Shown: one piece after another, positions 1 through 5,671 of the stretch
Layout: the number at the start of each line of letters is the position of its first letter
Numbering within the stretch: the stretch's first letter is position 1
NCBI GenBank assembly: GCA_902468045.1
Contig: CABQXG010000083.1
Span: 1 to 6,345, forward strand
Length of the DNA: 6,345 bases
Direction of reading: 5' to 3'
Source: an uncultured Collinsella sp.
GTDB taxonomy: Bacteria > Actinomycetota > Coriobacteriia > Coriobacteriales > Coriobacteriaceae
Notes under the pieces: model-generated
What the model saw: only the letters and a program-made list of their open reading frames with translations
Database searches by the model: none
Told to the model about the DNA's origin: nothing
Program-made: the position numbers and the translations under genes

Positions 1-1935
1 CCCGCCGCTATTGACGGCTCCGTGGCCGTCATGCACACCAACGACATCCACGGCAGCTACAAGTACAGCTACAACGAAAGCAAGAGCACCGGCACGGTGG
101 GCTTCGACGGACTGGCGGTTCTCTATAGCGCCCAAAGCAGCGCCCCCGATCTTTTGCTCGATGCGGGCGACACCTTCCACGGGCAGTCCTTTGCCACCAT
201 GAGCGAGGGCAAGAGCATCGCCGAGCTCATGGACACCTTCTACGCCGACGGCTACGACGCGACCACGCCAGGCAACCACGACTGGAGCTACGGCGCGGAC
301 AAACTCCGCACCATGACCGGCTACAGCACCACCGGCACGCCCTTCGCCATGCTCTGCGCGAACGCGAAGTCTACGAGCGGCGTATGGAGCTCGAGCATCA
401 CGAAGACGCTCGATCGCACCTGGGAGGATAGCGAGGATCACTCCACATTCGACTACAAAATCAAGGTCGGCGTCGTGGGTGCCATGGATGAGTCGCTGGG
501 ATCCTCGCTGCGCGCGGACCTGGTCGCAGGCACGTCGTTCTCGAGTGCCGCGAACGCCATCAATACCGAGGCAGAGCAGCTGCGCAAGGAGGGCTGCGAT
601 GTTGTTGTGTGTATCGCGCACACGCTCGACGCCAAGACCTTTGCCACGCGACTCCGTGGCGTCGATGCCCTTATCGCAGGCCACGAGCACATCAACCTTA
701 ACGAGAAGGTGACGGGAGCCGACGGCAAGACGATCCACGTTGTCGAGGCAGGCAGCGCCTTTGCCGAGGTGGGGCTGCTTTCCATTCCGTACAAGTACGA
801 CACCAATGGCACCAAGTCGACCGACGATGACACGGTCACGGTCCCTGCAGACGGCAGCGACGAGAAGCTCTACACCGCCAAGAACGTCAACGACCTTTTG
901 GCAGACCCCGACAAGGGCTCCGTCTACCAAAGCCGCCTTGAAGCCGTCCGCAACAAGATCAAGCCGCTCGATGAGGCCTTTGAAAACGAATCGAACAAGG
1001 TGCTCGGCACATCCACCACCAACTATTTCTACGGCGAGGACGTCGCAGGCACGCATGGTTGGGAAATGGTGCGCACCACCGATTTCCGCCCCAGCAAGGA
1101 GGGCGACACCACCAAGGCCCAGACCATCGGCCACGTTATTTGTGACTCCTATCTTGCCCTGACGGGCGCGGACCTCGCTATCGAAAACGCTGGCGGCATC
1201 CGTGGCGGCATCGCGGCGGGCAACGTGACCGCCGGCAACGTCATCGCCATCTCGCCCTACGGCAACACCGTGGAGACCTGGACCATGACCGGCGCGGACT
1301 TCTTGGCAGCGCTCGAGCACTCGCTGCAGATCAGCGACGAGTGCAATCACAGCTACGAGCTTCAGCAAGCCTACGTGGCAGCCGGCCATACCGAGCAGGA
1401 GGCGCAAGACAAGTACAAGTGGCGCGATGACTCTGGCAGCGTTCTCTCCTTTGGCGGCATCAATGTGACGATTGATTGGACGCAGCCCGAAGGCAAGCGC
1501 ATTGTGAGTGCCACACTCACCAAGGACGGCAGCACGCTCGACCCCGCCAAGACCTATACCGTCGCCATCAACAACTACATCATTACCAACACGACCGACT
1601 TTCCCACCTTTGCACACGCCACCAAGTACACCGAGTGGGGCACGTGCGAGGCGGCGCTGAGGGCGCTGATTGGGCAGAACGGCTGGGAGAGCAAGATGGC
1701 CGGGCTCGCCGGCACCATCAGCTTCGGCTCCGTAGCCGTGGACCCCACGCCCACACCGGCCCCGACGCCTAAGCCCTCGCCTAAGACGGACACGACGACC
1801 ACGAAGGTCAGCACCAAGAAGACGAGCGGTAAGCTCGCCGCAACGGGAGACCGCACGCTGGCAGTAGTTGGCGCGTGCCTTATCGGCGGCATCATCGTCA
1901 TCATGCTCGGCATTATCTGGAAGCGTCGACGCTAA
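1..1935 (+). CDS. Cell-wall-anchored bifunctional metallophosphatase / 5'-nucleotidase (5' end outside window)
   Basis: The protein probably hydrolyses nucleotides or related phosphate esters at the cell surface, releasing nucleosides and phosphate. An N-terminal metallophosphatase domain shows all the expected metal-ligand blocks: NDIHG (D at 43-45, H at 49-51), AGDTFHG (GD at 166-171), GNHD (271-282), IAHT (H at 619-621) and GHEH (679-690). A 5'-nucleotidase C-terminal domain follows (about 1040-1730) with the substrate-loop motif NAGGIR (1186-1203) and SPYGNTV. The end is a Pro/Thr-rich spacer, a LAATG sorting motif, a hydrophobic segment and KRRR. The frame is open to base 1, and the GTG at 22 lies just before the first catalytic motif, so it is not the real start; the signal peptide and start lie to the left. 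644 codons are visible. The GGDGYP motif usual near the C-terminus reads TNTTDFP here. The family assignment is firm; the exact substrate is not. Confidence 0.93.
   Translation, partial: PAAIDGSVAVMHTNDIHGSYKYSYNESKSTGTVGFDGLAVLYSAQSSAPDLLLDAGDTFHGQSFATMSEGKSIAELMDTFYADGYDATTPGNHDWSYGADKLRTMTGYSTTGTPFAMLCANAKSTSGVWSSSITKTLDRTWEDSEDHSTFDYKIKVGVVGAMDESLGSSLRADLVAGTSFSSAANAINTEAEQLRKEGCDVVVCIAHTLDAKTFATRLRGVDALIAGHEHINLNEKVTGADGKTIHVVEAGSAFAEVGLLSIPYKYDTNGTKSTDDDTVTVPADGSDEKLYTAKNVNDLLADPDKGSVYQSRLEAVRNKIKPLDEAFENESNKVLGTSTTNYFYGEDVAGTHGWEMVRTTDFRPSKEGDTTKAQTIGHVICDSYLALTGADLAIENAGGIRGGIAAGNVTAGNVIAISPYGNTVETWTMTGADFLAALEHSLQISDECNHSYELQQAYVAAGHTEQEAQDKYKWRDDSGSVLSFGGINVTIDWTQPEGKRIVSATLTKDGSTLDPAKTYTVAINNYIITNTTDFPTFAHATKYTEWGTCEAALRALIGQNGWESKMAGLAGTISFGSVAVDPTPTPAPTPKPSPKTDTTTTKVSTKKTSGKLAATGDRTLAVVGACLIGGIIVIMLGIIWKRRR
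1744..1932 (+). other. C-terminal sortase sorting signal (Pro/Thr spacer, LAATG, membrane segment, KRRR)
   Basis: This is a sub-feature of the nucleotidase. A wall-spanning type spacer, PTPTPAPTPKPSPK, is encoded at 1744-1785, followed by a Thr/Lys-rich stretch. The pentapeptide LAATG (1834-1848) comes next, then D, then a hydrophobic helix of about 21 residues (1858-1920) and a KRRR tail just before the stop. This is the standard order of a cell-wall sorting signal, except that the second residue is Ala rather than Pro. LAxTG is the motif known for class E sortases of high-GC actinobacteria. Sortase cleavage between T and G, with covalent attachment to peptidoglycan, is inferred; no sortase gene is in the window. 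Confidence 0.8.
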
Positions 1936-1986
1936 GCTACACCGCCGGGCCTTGCAGCCCCACCGCGTAAACTTTATATCGAGCAC

Positions 1987-2020
1987 AGAAGCCCGTCCGA
2001 ATTTGATCGGACGGGCTTCT
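1987..2020 (+). terminator. Stem-loop, probable terminator after the nucleotidase gene
   Basis: A perfect 14-bp inverted repeat lies 51 bases after the stop codon: left arm 1987-2000, six-base loop ATTTGA, right arm 2007-2020. The stem is GC-rich at its core (GCCCGTCCGA). The 3' side has only a short T-rich end (TTCTT) and then GGTGGG, so it is a weak intrinsic terminator by the classical rule. It may act with Rho or simply as an mRNA-stabilising hairpin. It separates the nucleotidase from the channel gene. Confidence 0.65.
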
Positions 2021-2033
2021 TGGTGGGTATCAT
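2003..2033 (+). promoter_or_regulatory. Possible promoter for the mechanosensitive channel gene
   Basis: TTGATC (2003-2008) and TATCAT (2028-2033) match the sigma-70 -35 and -10 boxes at 4/6 and 5/6 positions, but the 19-base spacing is longer than ideal. The -35 box begins in the terminator loop. Transcription would start near 2040, leaving a leader of about 24 bases that holds the ribosome binding site. This is a weak call made by eye only. Confidence 0.3.
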
Positions 2034-2048
2034 GGTTGGACGATCATT

Positions 2049-2055
2049 AGGAGGT
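2049..2055 (+). promoter_or_regulatory. Strong Shine-Dalgarno site of the channel gene
   Basis: AGGAGGT ends 8 bases before the ATG at 2064, a near-perfect anti-16S match at good spacing. It fixes the start. The other nearby ATG, at 2032, is in a different frame. Confidence 0.85.
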
Positions 2056-2063
2056 TTCCCTAC

Positions 2064-2831
2064 ATGGAATTGTTTGAGCCGATTCTTCATTTCTTTGAGC
2101 AACGGTGGGTCCACAACATCATCTGGGCCGTCATCTTGGCGATAGGCACCGCCGTCGCCGCCAAGGTCGTATCCAAGACCCTGAACCATCTGCTTAACCG
2201 AGACGATAACCCGCTTCCGGCATCGAGTATCTTCATCAACATCGCGCGCGCCGTCATCTGGATGATTGGCGGCAGCTTTATCCTCGACAACTGCTTTGGC
2301 ATTAACGCAAACGCGCTCGTCGCCGCTCTTGGCGTCGGCGGCATCGCCATCTCGCTCGGCTTTCAGGACACGCTGTCAAACCTTATCGGCGGCATGCAGG
2401 TGACGTTTATGGGCATCATCAAACCCGGCGACAATATCGAGGTCGGCGGCGTATCCGGCGTGGTCCAAGACATCACTTGGCGCCATACAACGATTGAGGA
2501 TGCCTGTGGACAGACCATCATCGTCCCCAACTCCAACATTTCCAAGAACACACTCGTGCATTTGATGCCCTTTGGGCGCGTGGCCGTGCCCGTTGCCGTA
2601 AAGGACACGTCTAAGTGGGCTTCCCTTGACGTGCTGGCAGACGAGCTCACGAGCGCAACCAAAACGGCCGTCTCGCCCATCTCGGGCTTTGATAAGGAGC
2701 CCTACGTGCTCTTTAGCGAAATCGGCGACTTTGGCATCAAGGGAAAGATCATCTTTATCGTCAGCGACGACAGCACCACCTTCACGGCAGCCGACGCCTG
2801 CATCCGCGCCATCGCCCCTATCATCGCCTAA
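2064..2831 (+). CDS. Small-conductance mechanosensitive channel, MscS family
   Basis: This is a membrane channel expected to open under membrane tension and release solutes during hypo-osmotic shock. At 255 residues it is shorter than E. coli MscS (about 286). Hydrophobic segments lie at about residues 18-37, 54-76 and 80-115. The third is the pore-lining TM3, with the typical Gly/Ala packing (AALGVGGIAISLGFQ) followed by DTLSNLIGG. The cytoplasmic beta domain follows with PGDNIEVGGVSGVVQDI (about 121-137) and the IIVPNSNIS motif (152-160), then an alpha/beta C-terminal region that closes the protein. The ATG is fixed by a strong ribosome binding site. It is separated from the nucleotidase by a hairpin and from the next gene by 91 bases with a repeat, so it is probably its own transcription unit. 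The family is clear; conductance and gating properties cannot be read from sequence. Confidence 0.92.
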   Translation: MELFEPILHFFEQRWVHNIIWAVILAIGTAVAAKVVSKTLNHLLNRDDNPLPASSIFINIARAVIWMIGGSFILDNCFGINANALVAALGVGGIAISLGFQDTLSNLIGGMQVTFMGIIKPGDNIEVGGVSGVVQDITWRHTTIEDACGQTIIVPNSNISKNTLVHLMPFGRVAVPVAVKDTSKWASLDVLADELTSATKTAVSPISGFDKEPYVLFSEIGDFGIKGKIIFIVSDDSTTFTAADACIRAIAPIIA

Positions 2832-2837
2832 CCCGCC

Positions 2838-2871
2838 AAAAAGGGACAGGCACCTTTGTGGTGGTTTTCAT
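2838..2871 (+). repeat. Repeat-like element (GGGACAGG type) after the channel gene
   Basis: Six bases after the stop codon lies AAAAAGGGACAGGCACC followed by TTTGTGGTGGTTTTC. It forms an imperfect hairpin, with AAAGG-type bases facing CCTTT. It resembles the perfect palindrome at 5548-5580: both have AAAGGGG/AAAGGGA, then GACA, then C(A/C)CC, then TTTrTGGTGsTTTTsA. Shared sequence directly after two unrelated genes suggests a dispersed intergenic repeat family, similar in style to REP elements mobilised by Y1/RAYT transposases. It may also serve as a weak terminator for the channel gene. Confidence 0.55.
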
Positions 2872-2891
2872 TCGTGGTACCATGGTTCATA

Positions 2892-2909
2892 TAGTTGTTT
2901 AAACGACTA
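2892..2909 (+). promoter_or_regulatory. 18-bp near-palindrome overlapping a possible -10 box (candidate operator)
   Basis: TAGT-T-GTTTAAAC-G-ACTA is symmetric in 16 of its 18 positions; only the pair at 2896 and 2905 does not match. It overlaps the possible -10 box TATAGT (2890-2895) and lies just upstream of the Shine-Dalgarno bases. The best -35 candidate (TTCATT, 2867-2872, spacing 17) is poor. Upstream, TGGTACCATGGT (2875-2886) contains two further overlapping short palindromes. The position would suit a repressor site for the downstream two-gene operon, but no regulator gene is present to pair with it. Confidence 0.35.
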
Positions 2910-2915
2910 AGGGAG
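2910..2915 (+). promoter_or_regulatory. Shine-Dalgarno site of the BMP-domain gene
   Basis: AGGGAG ends 7 bases before the ATG at 2923 and supports that start. The ATG at 2882 is in another frame and soon meets a stop. Confidence 0.7.
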
Positions 2916-2922
2916 CAACATC

Positions 2923-4839
2923 ATGGAAGAGGCCTATCGTCAAGCACGCAAGCGCGGCGAGCAAGGACGTCGACGCGCCATTAGCCAAAGCGAGCATCCA
3001 TACCTTACGGACCTCGATAGCTTGGTTGCTCAGCTCCCCTTAGGTCAGCGAGAGAATGTCGGCCTGCGGGATATTCCGCTCGAAATGGTCGTCGGCACGG
3101 TCACCAAGGGCCGTCAGTCCGCCTTTTCGTGTAACTTTATGCCCCTGCTTCCGTTTAGCACCGAGTTCGCCCGCAAGTGGTCCAACCTCTACGACATCCA
3201 GGTGACCGAGGGCTATCGCGACCCCGTCATCGTCACCGAGTTCATGCATCGGTTCTATGTCCAAGAAGGCAACAAACGCGTCAGTGTCCTCAAATTCCTA
3301 GACGCCCCGACGGTTTCGGCCAAGGTCACCCGTCTCTACCCCGGCACATGGGATTCCGTCGAAAGCCGCCTGTACGGCGAGTTCTGCGCGTTTTGGCGCG
3401 TCTGCCCCCTATACGAGATCGAGTTCTCGCGTGAGGGAAGCTACGAGACGCTCGCCAAGATGCTCGGTCAGAACCTTATCGAAAAATGGCCGCAGAAAAA
3501 GGTCGACTACCTGCGCCACACCTTCCTGCTCTTTAAGCGCGCCTACCTTCGCGCAGGCGGCGACCACCTGGACATTACGCCTGCCGACGCCATGCTCGTC
3601 TACCTCAATGTGTACAACCAGGACCGCCTGCTGGATACGCCGACGGATATCGTCGTAAACCGCCTGTGCAAGATTTGGCGCGAGCTGGTTATTGCCGGCA
3701 AAAATGACGAGGACAAGGTCGATCTTGTCGAAGCACCGAGCGTCGACGAGGAGGAGACGCCCGCCAAGTCCACCTCTGGCGTGCTCAACTTCTTTATGGG
3801 CAAGTCCGTCTACTCGACGGCCAACCCCCTGCGCATCGCCTTTATCCATGAGTTCCCCTGTGCGACGTCGAGCTGGGACAGCCTGCACGACCAAGGGCGT
3901 CAGTATCTCGATGAGCACTTTGGCGGTATCGTGCGCACCGAGGCGTTCGAGGACTGTCACGATCCGGATGTGTTCTACGCCGCCGTGGAAACGGCTGTCA
4001 AACATGGAGCAAACGTCATCTTCTCGACCTCGCACCGCCTGATGGAATACACGCTCAGGGCTGCCGTTGAGTATCCCCGGGTTCGGTTCCTCAACTGCTC
4101 TATCGGCCTTCCCCATCAAAGCGTCCGTTCGTACTTTGGCAAGATGTACGAGGCCAAGTTTCTGCTGGGCGCCCTTGCGGCCAGCATGGCGGACAACCAC
4201 CGCATCGGTTACCACGCGTCGGTCTTCGCCTCGGGCGCACTCAGCGAGATCAACGCCTTTGCGATTGGCGCCTCGCTGCTCGACCCGCGCGCGCAGGTCA
4301 TCCTCACCTGGGGCGATGTTCCCGCCGGTGGTCTTGCCGAAGCCATGTGCCGCGAAGGCGTAAGCGTCATGACCGGCGCTGACATGTCAAAGTCGCTCGA
4401 AGACCCAACGGCCTACGGGCTTCACCGCTTGGTCGACGGCAAAGTCACCGGCATCGCCATGCCCGTATGGAACTGGGGCCGTTACTACGAGCTCATCGTT
4501 CGCAGCCTTCTTCACGGCACGTGGGACGAGACCAGCGACGACAACCAAGTGCGCGCTGTCAACTACTGGTATGGCATGAGCTCCGGCGTTATCGACATCC
4601 GTTACGCTCCGGGCCTACCCTACCAAACGCGCAAACTCGTGCAGTTGCTCCGCAACGGCATTGTTGAGGGATCCATCAACCCCTTTGGCGGCGAGCTCCA
4701 CAGCCAGAACGGCGTGGTACAGATCGAAGGCTTCCCTCCGCTGCCGAGCACGCAGATTGTCGAGATGAATTGGCTGGCGGACAACGTGGTAGGCACCATT
4801 CCGCAGCTCGACGATGAGCCGAAAGTCCCTGCCCTATGA
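2923..4839 (+). CDS. Cytosolic BMP/PnrA-like ligand-binding protein with N-terminal ParB/sulfiredoxin-like segment
   Basis: The C-terminal part (about residues 303-600) resembles BMP-family (Med/PnrA) substrate-binding proteins: LRIAFIHEF at its start, HGANVIFSTS, SYFGKMYEAKFLLGALAA (403-420), then RIGYHAS, QVILTWGD and DGKVTGIAMP. Known members bind nucleosides or similar ligands outside the membrane as lipoproteins. This protein has no signal peptide or lipobox; its N-terminus is charged (EEAYRQARKRGEQGRRR), so I infer a cytosolic location. Residues about 48-140 look like a ParB/sulfiredoxin-type fold: an IPLEMVVGT strand, then RDPVIVTEF, FYVQEGNKRVSVLKFL (EGNKR being the conserved loop) and a closing VSAKVTRL. 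A helical region (145-255) and an acidic linker (262-285) join the halves. It overlaps the phosphoesterase gene by four bases. A likely role is intracellular ligand sensing; ligand and output are unknown. Annotation as an ABC-transporter binding protein would be misleading, since no transporter subunits are nearby. Confidence 0.8.
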   Translation: MEEAYRQARKRGEQGRRRAISQSEHPYLTDLDSLVAQLPLGQRENVGLRDIPLEMVVGTVTKGRQSAFSCNFMPLLPFSTEFARKWSNLYDIQVTEGYRDPVIVTEFMHRFYVQEGNKRVSVLKFLDAPTVSAKVTRLYPGTWDSVESRLYGEFCAFWRVCPLYEIEFSREGSYETLAKMLGQNLIEKWPQKKVDYLRHTFLLFKRAYLRAGGDHLDITPADAMLVYLNVYNQDRLLDTPTDIVVNRLCKIWRELVIAGKNDEDKVDLVEAPSVDEEETPAKSTSGVLNFFMGKSVYSTANPLRIAFIHEFPCATSSWDSLHDQGRQYLDEHFGGIVRTEAFEDCHDPDVFYAAVETAVKHGANVIFSTSHRLMEYTLRAAVEYPRVRFLNCSIGLPHQSVRSYFGKMYEAKFLLGALAASMADNHRIGYHASVFASGALSEINAFAIGASLLDPRAQVILTWGDVPAGGLAEAMCREGVSVMTGADMSKSLEDPTAYGLHRLVDGKVTGIAMPVWNWGRYYELIVRSLLHGTWDETSDDNQVRAVNYWYGMSSGVIDIRYAPGLPYQTRKLVQLLRNGIVEGSINPFGGELHSQNGVVQIEGFPPLPSTQIVEMNWLADNVVGTIPQLDDEPKVPAL

Positions 4840-5546
4840 AAATCCTTGCCATAGCCGATACCGAAGAACGATGCCTTTGGGAGTGCTTTCGCAAGGAACG
4901 CTTTGAGGGAGTCGACCTGATTTTGTCCGCCGGCGATCTGGACCCGGACTATCTTGAGTTTTTGGTTACGGTCATCAACAAACCGCTCATCTACGTGCGC
5001 GGCAATCACGATGACCGCTACGCACGTCATGCACCGGGTGGATGTATCTGCGTAGAGGACAGCGTGTACACGTACCGAGGGATTCGCATTGCGGGCCTTG
5101 GCGGGTCCATGCGTTATCGCGACGACGCCAACATGTACACCGAACGCGAGATGTCCAAGCGCATGCGTAAGCTGTCGCGTAAGGTTAGGATGGTCGGCGG
5201 GTGCGACATTCTGCTTACCCATGCACCCGCCGCCGGTATGGGTGATCTGGACGATCTGCCGCATCGAGGATTCGAGTGCTTTAACACAGCACTCGAATCC
5301 TGGAATCCCGACTACATGGTGCACGGGCATGTGCACCAAAGCTACGGTTGCGATTTTCAGCGCGAGCGGCAACACGCGTGCGGGACGACGATCATCAACG
5401 CCTGCGGCTATACGCAGTTTGAGCTCGACCAGACGCACTACCCCATCCGCGGCTGGCAAGCAGCTTGGCTCAACTCACAAACCATGCGCCGCGAGCTCAA
5501 ACGCCACGAAGCCATCGAGTCTTCAACAGCCAGAACACCCTGGTAA
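4836..5546 (+). CDS. Calcineurin-like metallophosphoesterase family protein
   Basis: A 236-residue predicted cytosolic metal-dependent phosphoesterase. The motif order is IADTE (D8, E10), SAGDLDP (G33-D34), RGNHDDR (G56-D59), LTHAP (H129) and GHVH (164-167), which matches the metallophos fold. The first block normally reads DxH; here the second ligand position is Glu, which could change metal preference or activity. RGIRIAGLGGS (81-91) and DDLPHRGFE (139-147) are further blocks I recall from a Firmicutes/Actinobacteria subfamily. The ATG overlaps the previous stop as ATGA and no good Shine-Dalgarno site is visible, so translation is probably coupled to the BMP-domain gene, and the two products likely work together. 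The substrate is unknown; nucleic acid, nucleotide or phosphoprotein cannot be told apart. The C-terminal 25 residues or so are charged and probably flexible. Confidence 0.87.
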   Translation: MKILAIADTEERCLWECFRKERFEGVDLILSAGDLDPDYLEFLVTVINKPLIYVRGNHDDRYARHAPGGCICVEDSVYTYRGIRIAGLGGSMRYRDDANMYTEREMSKRMRKLSRKVRMVGGCDILLTHAPAAGMGDLDDLPHRGFECFNTALESWNPDYMVHGHVHQSYGCDFQRERQHACGTTIINACGYTQFELDQTHYPIRGWQAAWLNSQTMRRELKRHEAIESSTARTPW

Positions 5547-5547
5547 C

Positions 5548-5580
5548 CACCATAAAGGGGACACTGTCCCCTTTATGGTG
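5548..5580. repeat. 33-bp perfect palindrome (GGGGACA type repeat)
   Basis: The 16-base arms 5548-5563 (CACCATAAAGGGGACA) and 5565-5580 are exact reverse complements around a single central C. It starts one base after the phosphoesterase stop codon. As RNA it would form a long hairpin after opening a few central pairs, and it is followed by CTTTTGA, so it could also end transcription. Its right half (CCTTTATGGTGCTTTTGA) matches the element at 2838-2871 with few changes, which marks both as members of one repeat family. Confidence 0.75.
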
Positions 5581-5596
5581 CTTTTGACGCGATAGC

Positions 5597-5636
5597 AAGA
5601 AACCCGGTCCTGCACAAGGCACAACCGGGTTTCTTT
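5597..5636. terminator. Bidirectional terminator between the phosphoesterase gene and rplA
   Basis: A perfect 12-bp stem has arms AAGAAACCCGGT (5597-5608) and ACCGGGTTTCTT (5624-5635) and a 15-base loop that can pair further (CCT with AGG). T-rich bases end the right arm on the + strand; read from the - strand the same hairpin ends in GGGTTTCTT. It sits between two convergent genes and can serve both. Confidence 0.82.
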
Positions 5637-5671
5637 AGCAATGCTTGCTGTACTCAGGCAGTAACTAGCAG

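Noticed and set aside
22..24. GTG as the start of the nucleotidase
   Set aside because: The frame is open to the left edge and the GTG is only a few residues before the first catalytic motif, leaving no room for the signal peptide that a sortase substrate needs.
453..1162. Several open frames of 77-140 codons inside the nucleotidase gene, on both strands
   Set aside because: They are out-of-frame shadows rich in Arg/Ser/Thr/Pro, while the nucleotidase frame has clear motifs throughout.
1952..1980. TTGCAG and TATATC with 17-base spacing as a promoter for the channel gene
   Set aside because: Box matches are weak, and the transcript would run straight through the 14-bp hairpin before reaching the gene.
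3409..4215. Long open frame of 268 codons on the - strand
   Set aside because: It lies wholly inside the BMP-domain gene in the opposite direction and its product has no recognisable domain. Long antisense frames are common in GC-rich genes.
4620..5459. Open frame of 279 codons on the - strand, across the 3' end of the BMP-domain gene and the phosphoesterase gene
   Set aside because: It is antisense to two well-supported genes and crosses their junction; the product resembles nothing I know.
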